Below are positions 27,124-35,273 of a stretch of DNA of 64,000 bases, in pieces. Source of the DNA: Phycisphaerales bacterium (GTDB lineage Bacteria > Planctomycetota > Phycisphaerae > UBA1845 > UTPLA1); NCBI GenBank assembly GCA_022360095.1, contig JAKSDK010001569.1:121455-185454 (forward strand), in the 5' to 3' direction. The position numbers were made by a program, and so were the translations under genes. A model generated the notes under the pieces. That model was not told where the DNA came from. It saw only the letters and a program-made list of their open reading frames with translations, and ran no database searches. Each line of letters starts with the position of its first letter. The stretch's first letter is position 1.

Positions 27124-28311
27124 ATGCCGGTGTCCGAGGAATCGTTCTTAGCACGCCGCAGTGTCAAGATTGGCGGCATTCTGGCGTTGACGGCGGGTCT
27201 GTTCTGCGGTTTCGGGGCCCTGTTAAACTCGGCGCTACTGACCCAGTTCGGCACGGTCGTTCTGATTTCGATCGTGATCTGGCAGGCCTGTGATCCGTTT
27301 GCGGAAACCGCGCAGTGGATCGGGCGTCGTCTTAACCTGCCCGGCTCGGTTCGCGGGGCGACCCTCGATGCCGTCGCCAGCTCCATTCCCGAGCTATTCT
27401 CGGGCATCTTCTTTGTTTTGCATTACGACGATTTCGGCGCGACGGTCGCGACGTGCGCAGGCAGCGCCGTTTATAACATGATTCTCATCCCGGCCATTTG
27501 CGCCATCGGTATTTCGATCATACGGAAGGACCGTCCCTATATTGAAGTCGAATCCGAAGTTTTGTATCGCGACGGCGTGTGGTTTCTTGTCTCCGAGCTT
27601 CTTCTGCTCTACTGCCTCTTTTCAGGGAACCTGTCATGGATGACGGCCATCATTTTTCTGTTGCTTTATGCGGGGTATGTCTTGCATCTCTATCGAGACG
27701 CCGCGACACATCGAAGCACGACAAGAATGAATCAGGGTGACCCTGAGCGCAACTCGGACGACACGCCTGTGGCCGGGGAAGTCGTTTCGTTTTTCGGCGG
27801 GGCGTTCAGTATGGTTTTGACGATGCCCCGCGCGATTATTGTTTTGATCATGACGACTCTTGCGGCTGCGGCAGCCTCCTTTTTTCTGGTTCATGCGTGC
27901 GAATCGATGTCAGGTGAGTTGGGGGTGCCGACATTCTTTGTGGCCGTCATCATCGCTTCGGCCGCTTCCAGTGTACCGGACACGATGCTTTCGCTGGGGG
28001 CCGCACTTCGCGGTGACGACTCCGGCGCCGTCTCCAATGCCTTCGGGAGCAACACGTTTGACGTGAACATATGCCTCGCACTGCCCGTGTTGCTCTTCGC
28101 GATTCTTCATGACGGCCAAAACATCTCCTGGAGCGAATCCGAGTCTTCGGGCGTATTCTGGCTCGGTGTGCTTTTGTGGGTACTCTCGGTGATCACGATC
28201 GGACTCCTGAGGCATCGCTTCCGTATCGGCAGGGGGAAGGCTTTGGTGCTGTGCATGTTGTATCTCGTTTTTATCGGCTATGCCGTTGCAGGATCGCTCG
28301 TTGCGAAATGA
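27124..28311 (+). CDS. Sodium/calcium exchanger family (CaCA) membrane protein
   Basis: A 395-residue protein; ATG at 27124, one base past the pgpA stop. It has about ten to eleven hydrophobic segments. The two alpha-repeats are recognisable: GATLDAVASSIPELFSGIFF in the N-terminal half, and SAASSVPDTMLSLGAALRGD continuing DSGAVSNAFGSNTFDVN in the second half, with the acidic residues that bind cation. A hydrophilic loop separates the halves (HRSTTRMNQGDPERNSDD). The family exchanges Ca2+ or K+ for Na+ or H+; the exact ions cannot be decided. It belongs to the mtnP-pgpA run. Confidence 0.9.
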   Translation: MPVSEESFLARRSVKIGGILALTAGLFCGFGALLNSALLTQFGTVVLISIVIWQACDPFAETAQWIGRRLNLPGSVRGATLDAVASSIPELFSGIFFVLHYDDFGATVATCAGSAVYNMILIPAICAIGISIIRKDRPYIEVESEVLYRDGVWFLVSELLLLYCLFSGNLSWMTAIIFLLLYAGYVLHLYRDAATHRSTTRMNQGDPERNSDDTPVAGEVVSFFGGAFSMVLTMPRAIIVLIMTTLAAAAASFFLVHACESMSGELGVPTFFVAVIIASAASSVPDTMLSLGAALRGDDSGAVSNAFGSNTFDVNICLALPVLLFAILHDGQNISWSESESSGVFWLGVLLWVLSVITIGLLRHRFRIGRGKALVLCMLYLVFIGYAVAGSLVAK

Positions 28312-28522
28312 ACGGGGCATGGTCCTCCCGTTGTTGCGGCCTACGCCACGACCGAGCCAACCGGCTCCGGAGACAATTTCCAAAAACTTGTCAGATTTGG
28401 GCGGCCGCCTGCAAGGTTACAATAAGGGGGACTGTGTCCACGTGAGGCCCGTCTGTCTGTCTGTTTCTTACATGGGTTATCCAGTTCGGGACCGTTTGAG
28501 GATAGGGAAAGGTGTGTATCCA

Positions 28523-30154
28523 ATGAATCCACCAAATGAAAGACTCTCGTTTTGCCGAGTGATCGCCTTTTGCCTTGCATCGGCCTTTCTGCTGGAAACG
28601 CCCGACCGGTGTCACTGCTTCGCAGGTGAGTGTCCTGAGCCGGGCGGGACCACGCTTGAGGCCTGCGGTCTGATTGTCGGAGTGGGGCCGTTTTCGTGTC
28701 CGGGCTTTCGAACCGATGACGGGACGATCTACCGAATTCCTGACAACGGACCATTCAAGACGGGAGACCGCGTGTTCGTTCGAGGCACCATCAGCACGTT
28801 CGCTGCCACCTGCCTCGCAACGGATCAGATACTTGCCTTGCTGAGCTGCAACACGATCGAACGGTGCTTCGCCGAATGCGGCACGCTCACCGATGCAGGC
28901 TCGCCGGGCTGCCTGCGTTTCGTGGCCTCGGACGGTGAAGAGTTTGCCCTCAAGAATCCCGGACCGTTCGGGTCGGGTGAGACGGTCTACGTAACCGGTT
29001 TTCTCGGTGAGACGCCGACGCAGTGCGGACCCGATCTGTTGCCTACGTTGGACAATGATTCGATCAATGCTTGTGTTTCGGAGTTCGGCCGCTTCATGAC
29101 GGTGAACGGTTGCACTTTTTTCCAGGCGACAAACGGCAGCCGCTTCGATCTGGAAGTGACCGCAGGTTTTGAGGAAGGGGACTTCGCGTTCGTGCAGGGA
29201 AGTGTGCGTGAAGGTTGTGCGGGGCCTTGTGGCTTTCCGTGTCTTGAAAAAAATGCGATTGACGATGCTTTCGGCGGAACAGGCGTCATCTCGGAAACGA
29301 CCGCTTGTGGGATCGTCCTGGAAGCGGAAATCACCGGGCAGCGAAAGAACCGTTTCGTCCTCGACGAGCTCGGCGGATTCGAACCCGGTGATCGCGTCTT
29401 CGTGACAGGAAAGTTTCTTCGCGATGATTGCCCCTGCACCGAAACCGATCTGCTGAGGCGCGACGGCTGCATCGAGGTTGATTCGATCTCGCCCATTTTT
29501 GCGGACTGCGGCCGCGTCCAAATGACGCAGGGCGGTTGCGCGCAGTTCGTGCCTGACTCCGGCGGAGGGCCGTTCTTTGTGGAGCATCTTCCCGAAAACT
29601 TCGCCAACAGCATCACGGGGAAAACCTACGTGATCGGTGCGTTGGACATGGAGTCTCCGTTCTGCGGCACCGGGCCGATTCAGACGATTCGACACAACCG
29701 GGCCGACCCGTGCATTGAGGGCTGCGGTGTTTTCGGGCAGGGAATCTCATGCAATCCGCTGCTTGGGTCGTCCAGCGAATTGCAGCGGGGCGTGATCGGA
29801 GCGGGCATTCTTTGGGTTGAAAACCGACTGGGGCTTCCGCACGTTGACGCTGCGAATCCGGCTTTTGTTTTCCTAAAGGGAGGTTTCAGCGCGGAAACGT
29901 CGGTGGTGGTCTGCGGATTTCCGAGCCTGCATGGGAATACGCTGAGTCCGTGTGATCAGGGTAACGTCGATATGGACGGAAATGGAATCGTCACCCTGAA
30001 TGACTTGGCCGTGTTTGTCGATGCGCTGCTTCTTGTTCAGTTGGCGCCCGCGTCACCGGATGTTTTTATCCGGGCCAACATGAACGGCGATTTTCGACTG
30101 AATGGGGAAGACATTCAACTTTTCCTGGACGCGTTTCTTGATAATTTCGAATAG
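28523..30154 (+). CDS. Secreted protein with Cys-containing OB-like repeats and C-terminal dockerin
   Basis: A 543-residue protein. ATG at 28523 chosen for AAAGGTG about eight bases upstream and the signal peptide that follows (VIAFCLASAFLLETPDRCHCFAG). About five repeats of 70-85 residues each begin C(G/F)-x-hydrophobic and end with FxxGDRVFVTG or a variant (DRVFVRGTIS, ETVYVTGFLG, DFAFVQGSVR, DRVFVTGKFL). The pattern looks like a small beta barrel, and paired Cys suggest disulfides. The C-terminus has two dockerin-type loops (NVDMDGNGIVTLNDLAVFVD and NMNGDFRLNGEDIQLFLD). No known family was recognised. The preceding 211 bases contain no gene. Confidence 0.8.
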   Translation: MNPPNERLSFCRVIAFCLASAFLLETPDRCHCFAGECPEPGGTTLEACGLIVGVGPFSCPGFRTDDGTIYRIPDNGPFKTGDRVFVRGTISTFAATCLATDQILALLSCNTIERCFAECGTLTDAGSPGCLRFVASDGEEFALKNPGPFGSGETVYVTGFLGETPTQCGPDLLPTLDNDSINACVSEFGRFMTVNGCTFFQATNGSRFDLEVTAGFEEGDFAFVQGSVREGCAGPCGFPCLEKNAIDDAFGGTGVISETTACGIVLEAEITGQRKNRFVLDELGGFEPGDRVFVTGKFLRDDCPCTETDLLRRDGCIEVDSISPIFADCGRVQMTQGGCAQFVPDSGGGPFFVEHLPENFANSITGKTYVIGALDMESPFCGTGPIQTIRHNRADPCIEGCGVFGQGISCNPLLGSSSELQRGVIGAGILWVENRLGLPHVDAANPAFVFLKGGFSAETSVVVCGFPSLHGNTLSPCDQGNVDMDGNGIVTLNDLAVFVDALLLVQLAPASPDVFIRANMNGDFRLNGEDIQLFLDAFLDNFE

Positions 30155-30165
30155 GCGTGTCTTCC

Positions 30166-30208
30166 GGGCGCAAAACAAGACCCGCTTCGCATACACGGAA
30201 CGGGTCTA
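30166..30208 (-). terminator. Intrinsic terminator, minus strand
   Basis: AGACCCG ... CGGGTCT hairpin with a TTGTTTT run on the minus strand only. It follows the candidate 6S RNA directly and lies 345 bases past the stop of the gene at 30553. Confidence 0.75.
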
Positions 30209-30239
30209 GTTCAAATACGGGCCGTTTCTCCATCGCAAT

Positions 30240-30396
30240 GCCGGACGGAAGCAAATTCTTGAACCCTATTAACAAGGTGGGCACCTCGCAGGCAGGCCGG
30301 ACCTCTCCGAGTTTTCGGAGTACGCCCAGCAAGCAGATCCCGCTCGATTCCCAGGGGTCCAACTTATCGGTTCAACGAATTTTACGCTTCCGAAAT
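30240..30396 (-). ncRNA. ssrS: Candidate 6S RNA
   Basis: On the minus strand, CGGAAGC-GUA-AAAUUC-G-UUGAACC (30369-30392) pairs with GGUUCAA-GAAUUU-GCUUCCG (30246-30265) to give a stem of about 20 pairs with small bulges. It encloses about 100 nt ending in a CUCCGA-AAAC-UCGGAG apical hairpin, with further pairing (UGGGC/GCCUG, CUUGC/GCGAG). Two stretches resemble E. coli 6S RNA: GGACCCCUGGGAAUCGA on the 5' side of the bubble, and CACCUUGUUAAUAGGGUUCA on the 3' side. An intrinsic terminator follows. 6S RNA binds sigma-70 RNA polymerase as a promoter mimic. The structure is seen in the sequence; the family name is inference from recalled similarity. Confidence 0.6.
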
Positions 30397-30552
30397 CGAA
30401 CATAACAGAGACACAACCACATTCGCTGAACTTACTCTAGCATAGGTCGTCGGATCGCGAAATGCAACTCCTGGCGACATCGCATTCGTTCATTTGATGT
30501 GTCGTTGAGATTTGTTTTGGATGAACGTAGGCGTTATCGGTGACTTGACTGA

Positions 30553-31443
30553 TTATTTCTTGGCCATCTTTTGAAGTTCTTTTCGACTTTTTCCAGGATA
30601 TTTCTTCGTCAGCTTCCTGTACACGGCCTCCGCTTCCTTCCGCAATCCTGCCTTCTCGAATTGCTTGATGTCATCCAGTGCGGACGCAATATACCGGCGG
30701 CGCTCTTCACGTTTGATGAGATTCCAGGTTTTCTTGTCTGCCTTTAACTCGGCTAATTGTTCTGCACATTGTTTTCCGGTCGGGCAATCCGGGAAACGCT
30801 TTGAAATGGACTTGAGCGCTTTGTAAAGGTCAAGATACCGCGTCGAATCTTTTCGTGCCTGTTTCTCAAGGCGAGGTATTTTCTTGCTGCGCTTGCTCGC
30901 CTCATATTCCTGAAACGCGATTCGGGCCTTGGGGTCCGTTTCGATGCGGTTGATCAACTTGACGGCACGACGTGAGACGTTCGGCGCGCCGCTTGCTGCT
31001 TCGACACCCACCCAAATGTTCGAATACAGCACCCTGCATTCCTTGGCCAATTTCAAAGCATCGCGGTATTTGCCGTCCTGATAGAGGTTTCGAGCTTGTC
31101 CGAGCGATTCCATGCCACGTTGATGGATGACCATCAACCCGTTGAAAGCGGATTGACCCGCCCCTTCGAGACCGACGAGCCCAATCACAGCCTTGAACTT
31201 GGCCTTGGCCTGCTTGATCTTGTTTTTATCCAGCAGCTTGCGGCCTTCCAGGAGATACCGGTTCGCCTTTCGCTGCTTGGCTGCGTCCACCTGCGCCGGA
31301 TCATTGGGATCAGCGCCTCTGGGCCTGATGGGGGGGATGCCGGTTTGTGCATAGAGATGATTCGACAGCGCGCAGAGCGCAAGCACCGACATAGCCGCCC
31401 AGTGGCAAGAGCGTTGCCCCCGACGAAGGTGTATCGCGTTCAT
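30553..31443 (-). CDS. Exported TPR-like hypothetical protein
   Basis: A 296-residue protein with an ATG start. The N-terminus has a probable signal peptide (HWAAMSVLALCALSNHLYAQ). The mature part is highly basic and helical, with TPR-like pairs (RKLLDKNKIKQAKAKFKAVI; YQDGKYRDALKLAKEC; GLRKEAEAVYRKLTKKYP). There is no catalytic motif. Basic, Lys-rich composition and TPR helices suggest a protein-binding role outside the inner membrane. It lies 17 bases after the gene at 31461 on the same strand, so the two are probably cotranscribed from the promoter at 32101-32130. Confidence 0.75.
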   Translation of the reverse strand: MNAIHLRRGQRSCHWAAMSVLALCALSNHLYAQTGIPPIRPRGADPNDPAQVDAAKQRKANRYLLEGRKLLDKNKIKQAKAKFKAVIGLVGLEGAGQSAFNGLMVIHQRGMESLGQARNLYQDGKYRDALKLAKECRVLYSNIWVGVEAASGAPNVSRRAVKLINRIETDPKARIAFQEYEASKRSKKIPRLEKQARKDSTRYLDLYKALKSISKRFPDCPTGKQCAEQLAELKADKKTWNLIKREERRRYIASALDDIKQFEKAGLRKEAEAVYRKLTKKYPGKSRKELQKMAKK

Positions 31444-31460
31444 TGTCAGCTAATCTCAGC

Positions 31461-32054
31461 TTACTTCGGATTCCGACCGCCTGGTTCGGTTTCGAAGATC
31501 GACTGCGTCCGTAAGAAGCGCCACTCGCCCGGAAACGCATGGTAGGCATGAATGTGCAACTCGTATTGACGCATTTCGTAATCGATGAACGTAAACGGTA
31601 CGAGTCCGTTGGTGGTCCATTGTTCGTAGGGTACCAGAAGGCCCTTCTTCTGGGCGTAGTTCTGCAGGTCTCGATAGGTGGTTCGAAATATGTGCTCAGT
31701 CGTCTCTTCCACCTGGCTGCTGAAGATGTATCGCATGTTGTCGCTGAAGCGGTATTGGAAGTCCCGCTCACCACGGAAGCGGAATTGAGTGACGAGGTTC
31801 CGATCCGTCAGCAAGTCCGAGGGTGAAGCCGTCAGTTCCGTGACCATCGTGCCGCCGCTTTGCACCGTGACGAGGTGACTGAGCCCGATGGCCCAGATAT
31901 CCGCCTGGAAGTTGCTGTATTCGATGTGCTTTTCCATGTAAATATGGAAGAGTTCCGGATGCAGGGCGCGCCGGTAAAGGAAGAAATTCAAGTCTGTACT
32001 GCGTTGTTTGGTCAGGCCGAGTTCCAAGTCAATATCCTTGCGTTTTGGCACCAT
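31461..32054 (-). CDS. Conserved hypothetical protein, possibly DUF2617 family
   Basis: A 197-residue soluble protein with an ATG start. It begins MVPKRKDIDLELGLTKQRST and contains LFHIYMEKHIEYSNFQADIW, then IGLSHLVTVQSGGTMVTEL, then RGERDFQYRFSDNMRYIFSS. These recall planctomycete proteins of the DUF2617 family, though I cannot confirm the family by search. Many aromatic and His residues are spread through it, but no known active-site motif. Transcribed with the exported TPR-like gene downstream; a good sigma-70-type promoter lies about 45-75 bases upstream. Confidence 0.7.
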   Translation of the reverse strand: MVPKRKDIDLELGLTKQRSTDLNFFLYRRALHPELFHIYMEKHIEYSNFQADIWAIGLSHLVTVQSGGTMVTELTASPSDLLTDRNLVTQFRFRGERDFQYRFSDNMRYIFSSQVEETTEHIFRTTYRDLQNYAQKKGLLVPYEQWTTNGLVPFTFIDYEMRQYELHIHAYHAFPGEWRFLRTQSIFETEPGGRNPK

Positions 32055-32371
32055 AGAACCGTGTCACTCATTATGTTACGAGCCAGGGCTCAATCAGGTC
32101 ATTATATCTGGCGGTGTTCCCCAACATCAACGAAATAGTTGTGCGATTCTTCACGAACTTTGACAACAGTCTTGTGTCGTGTTCATAATTTCCGTCGAGG
32201 CATAGTATTAGCGCGCAGTCCACACCCGTGGAAAAAGCCAACTTTACTGAATTTGCTTAATGCGATGTAGATGATCGAGAATTCGATGGCCTCGGAAGTT
32301 TCGGGTCCGACCTCTCTCGGCTGTTTGTAACTATCCCTAATTAAGCAAGTTAAGGTGTCTCGGCGTTTGTG
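32055..32371. other. 317-base gap with promoters
   Basis: Holds the minus-strand promoter at 32101-32130 and a plus-strand TTGACA (32160-32165) with CATAAT (32184-32189) that leads into no plus-strand gene. No RNA gene was recognised. Confidence 0.5.
32101..32130 (-). promoter_or_regulatory. Sigma-70-type promoter for the 31461 operon
   Basis: On the minus strand TTGATG (32130-32125), 18 bases, TATAAT (32106-32101); start of transcription would be about 40 bases before the ATG at 32054. Confidence 0.6.
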
Positions 32372-33316
32372 CTATTGCCAGTTCTTTTCCACCCAGCCGA
32401 CCAGCTCTTTGACGTGTTCCACGCTCGCCTGGAACAACTTCCGTTCGTCGTCGTTCAGCTTAAGCTCGATCACCTTCTCGACGCCGTTTTTCCCGAGCAT
32501 GCAGGGAACGCCCACGAAGTACCCGCCTACGCCATATTCCTGATCGCAATATGCTGCACAGGGCAGGATGCGGCGCTTGTCCTTGATGATCGCTTCGGCC
32601 ATCTGGACGGATGCAGCGGCCGGCGCGTAGTAGGCGCTGCCGGTCTTCAGTAGCGAGACGATCTCGCCGCCACCTTTGCGGGTGCGTTCCACGATGGCGT
32701 CGAGACGGTCCTGGGGAATCAGTTCCGTCACCGGAATGCCGCCGATGCTCGTGTATCGAGGCAACGGCACCATGTCATCACCATGACCGCCCATCAAGAC
32801 TGCCGTGATGTCTTCGACGCTGCAGTTCAGCTCCATCGAGATGAAGGCGCGGTAGCGAGCCGTGTCCAGAATGCCGGCTTGTCCTACGATCTTGTTCGTC
32901 GGCAGGCCCGACGCTTTCCAGGCCGTCTGGACCATGGCGTCCAGCGGATTGGAGACGAGAACGTAGACGGCGTCAGGGCTGACCTTCATGGCCTCTTCCG
33001 TGACACTGCGAACGATCTTCATGTTGGTGGACATCAGATCGTCCCGGCTCATCCCCGGCTTACGGGCGATACCGCTGGTGATAATGACAACGTCCGAGCC
33101 CGCGGTATCGTCGTAGGAGTTGGTGCCGACGATGTTGGAATCGAAGCGTTCGATGGGGGAGGCCTGGCGAAGGTCGAGGCCCTTGCCTTGCGGCATGCCG
33201 TCAACGATATCCAGCAGGACGATGTCGCCCAGTTCCTTGGCCGCCGCCCAATGGGCACAGGTGGCTCCGACGTTTCCGGCTCCGATGACAGTGATTTTCG
33301 CGCGTCGCATGGTCAT
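32372..33316 (-). CDS. mdh: Malate dehydrogenase (LDH-like type)
   Basis: A 314-residue protein that oxidises malate to oxaloacetate with NAD+ in the citric acid cycle. The Rossmann motif is VIGAGNVGATCAHWAA with LLDIVDG at the end of strand two. The mobile loop ITSGIARKPGMSRDDL has Arg at the position that selects malate rather than lactate (Arg where LDH has Gln). The catalytic pair is Asp in GILDTARYR and His in MGGHGDDMVPL. The length fits the 310-residue tetrameric MDH group. It is divergent from the EamA transporter gene and forms a single-gene unit. Confidence 0.95.
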   Translation of the reverse strand: MTMRRAKITVIGAGNVGATCAHWAAAKELGDIVLLDIVDGMPQGKGLDLRQASPIERFDSNIVGTNSYDDTAGSDVVIITSGIARKPGMSRDDLMSTNMKIVRSVTEEAMKVSPDAVYVLVSNPLDAMVQTAWKASGLPTNKIVGQAGILDTARYRAFISMELNCSVEDITAVLMGGHGDDMVPLPRYTSIGGIPVTELIPQDRLDAIVERTRKGGGEIVSLLKTGSAYYAPAAASVQMAEAIIKDKRRILPCAAYCDQEYGVGGYFVGVPCMLGKNGVEKVIELKLNDDERKLFQASVEHVKELVGWVEKNWQ

Positions 33317-33427
33317 GACTCCCTTCTTACGCTCTCGTTCGGGTCACAGCGAACCGAATCATACCGTGCACGTCCGGCCGCGAAAAGCCCGTTGTTTCGG
33401 GAGATGTGACGAGAGTACACTCTCGGA

Positions 33428-34498
33428 ATGGCGTCCGTGAAGCAATCGCAAAATACCCGGGGAATCATCTGCGTCACCATCACGCTCCTTGGTTGGTCCA
33501 GTGTGTTGCTCTTTCTGCGGCACCTTCATACAGAGATCGACGGTTGGACCGCCAACGGCTGGCGCTATGGGATGTGCGCTCTGGTGCTTCTTCCGATGGT
33601 CCTCGCCAAACAGGCGCAGGGACAGGTGCAGGCTTCCATATGGTGGCGCGCCATCGTGCCCGCGGTCTTCAATTGTTTCGGGCAGGTCTGTTTCGGCTTT
33701 TCGGTGTATTACATCGAACCCGGCCTGGCCGGTTTTCTGCTGCGCGTCGCACTGATTTCGTCCACCTTGGGAGCCTTTGTTCTCTTCGCGGACGAGCGCC
33801 CACTATTGCGTAGTCCAATCTTCTGGGGAGGGATGTTTCTTGTCGCCGCCGGGTCCGTCGGAACCGTCGCGCTGGGCATCCATCCGATCCAGGGTGCGAC
33901 GGCCAGGGGTGTTCTGTTGGGCGCTGCAGCCGGAGCCTTCTTTGGATTGTATGGCGTCAGTGTAAGATATTGGATGCGCGGTGTGCCTTCTGTTCTGTCC
34001 TTCGCCGCCATTTCAAACTACACGGCTCTTGTGATGGTTGGTCTGATGCTCTGTTACAGCGAAACGCAAGGTGGCGCCGTGTTCGACTTGTCGCCGATGA
34101 ACCTGACTTTTCTGGTCCTCTCCGCCTTTCTCGGCATCGCGATCGGACACATCGCCTATTATGCGTCGATTGCGCGACTCGGCGTTGCGGTTGCATCCGC
34201 CGTCGTGCAACTGGCGCCGTTCATCGGTGGCGCGGCCTCCGTCTTTGTTTTTGGCGAGATCCTGACATTGGGGCAGTGGGGCAGCGGTCTGATCATGTTA
34301 GTCGGCAGCGCGCTGCTGCTTTGTGCAGAGCGCCGACGACCCCGTGATGCGGATGTCGTGCAACCTGCTTTTCCTGTTGAGCTCGAAGACGCCGGTGATC
34401 CTTGTGCTTTGGCGGCTGAAGCGTCCAGCCCGGTCGATGACACGGCGGGTGGAAAGGCCTCAGAACACCAGGCGCCCGATCTCGAGGGTTGCCGGTGA
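33428..34498 (+). CDS. EamA/DMT-family transporter
   Basis: A 356-residue membrane protein with ten hydrophobic segments in two five-helix EamA repeats; AFFGLYGVSVRYWMRGVPSV and LGVAVASAVVQLAPFIGGAA with FGEILTLGQWGSGLIMLVGS mark the second. The start is an ATG just after a CTCTCGGA stretch. The last 45 residues are a hydrophilic tail (AERRRPRDADVVQPAFPVEL ...) not typical of the family. DMT members export metabolites or import nucleotide sugars; the substrate is unknown. Its stop overlaps the sirtuin start (GTGA), so the two are translated together. Confidence 0.88.
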   Translation: MASVKQSQNTRGIICVTITLLGWSSVLLFLRHLHTEIDGWTANGWRYGMCALVLLPMVLAKQAQGQVQASIWWRAIVPAVFNCFGQVCFGFSVYYIEPGLAGFLLRVALISSTLGAFVLFADERPLLRSPIFWGGMFLVAAGSVGTVALGIHPIQGATARGVLLGAAAGAFFGLYGVSVRYWMRGVPSVLSFAAISNYTALVMVGLMLCYSETQGGAVFDLSPMNLTFLVLSAFLGIAIGHIAYYASIARLGVAVASAVVQLAPFIGGAASVFVFGEILTLGQWGSGLIMLVGSALLLCAERRRPRDADVVQPAFPVELEDAGDPCALAAEASSPVDDTAGGKASEHQAPDLEGCR

Positions 34499-35268
34499 AC
34501 GCGATACTTGACGAACACATTCGAACACTGGCCGCCTGGCTTAAGGAGACGACGCGAGGCGTGGCCTTCAGCGGGGCGGGAATCAGCACAGAGAGCGGTA
34601 TTCCGGATTTTCGAAGCCCCGGTGGTGTGTGGTCGCGACATCAGCCGGTGATGTACCAGGATTTTCTGACCGACCCGGCTGAACGGCGTCGTTATTGGCA
34701 GATTCGCAAGGAGAGTATTCCAAGTTTTCTGTCGGCCGAGCCCAATGCCGGTCATCTGGCACTCGCGAAGCTCGAAGACCAGGGCCATCTTGCGGCCGTC
34801 GTCACCCAGAACATCGACGAATTGCATCAGCGCGCCGGCAGCCGCCGCGTATTGGAAGTTCATGGGACGGCGATGAAAGTGCATTGCCTCGAGTGTGACA
34901 AGCGATTTCCCTGCGAAGCGATTCAGGACCGATTGGAGGCCGGTGAGGAGGACATCTGCTGTGACGACTGTGGCGGCATCGTCAAGTCGATGACGGTTTC
35001 ATTCGGTCAGCAGCTGCCGGCGGCCGTTTGGATGGAGTCTGAACAGCTCTGTCGTCAGTGTGACCTGTTCATGGCTCTCGGTTCAAGCCTGGTCGTTTAC
35101 CCGGCAGCCGGTCTGCCGGAAACGGCCAAACGTCGCGGGGCCAAACTGGTCATCGTCAATCGTGATTCGACGCCGCTGGATGATCTTGCGGACCTGGTCA
35201 TCCACGGCTCCATCGGCGAGACCTTGAGCGCGGTCTTGAAGGTCATGGGACAGGCGGACAGCCGGTGA
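34495..35268 (+). CDS. Sir2-family NAD-dependent protein deacylase
   Basis: A 257-residue protein. GTG at 34495 overlaps the upstream stop; a TTG at 34489 is the alternative. It removes acyl groups from lysine using NAD+. The NAD site reads GAGISTESGIPDFRSPGGVW, then VTQNIDELHQRAGS and the catalytic His in VLEVHGT. Two CxxC pairs (CLEC and CDDC) form the structural zinc site. GSSLVVYPAAGLP and VIVNRDSTPLD complete the Rossmann part. The class (sirtuin U or III-like) is not decided. Known targets in bacteria include acetyl-CoA synthetase, but none is encoded nearby. Confidence 0.93.
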   Translation: MNAILDEHIRTLAAWLKETTRGVAFSGAGISTESGIPDFRSPGGVWSRHQPVMYQDFLTDPAERRRYWQIRKESIPSFLSAEPNAGHLALAKLEDQGHLAAVVTQNIDELHQRAGSRRVLEVHGTAMKVHCLECDKRFPCEAIQDRLEAGEEDICCDDCGGIVKSMTVSFGQQLPAAVWMESEQLCRQCDLFMALGSSLVVYPAAGLPETAKRRGAKLVIVNRDSTPLDDLADLVIHGSIGETLSAVLKVMGQADSR

Positions 35269-35273
35269 TTCGG

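Larger units (their letters stand above)
30155..30552. other. 398-base intergenic region holding a structured RNA
   Basis: Between a plus-strand stop and a minus-strand stop. Its centre carries the candidate 6S RNA and its terminator. Bases 30400-30552 hold nothing recognised, but should include that RNA's promoter. Confidence 0.6.

Noticed and set aside
30225..30370. tRNA or tmRNA-like T-loop (CTCGATTCCC)
   Set aside because: No cloverleaf can be drawn around it; the stretch is better explained as one side of the long stem and bubble of the candidate 6S RNA.
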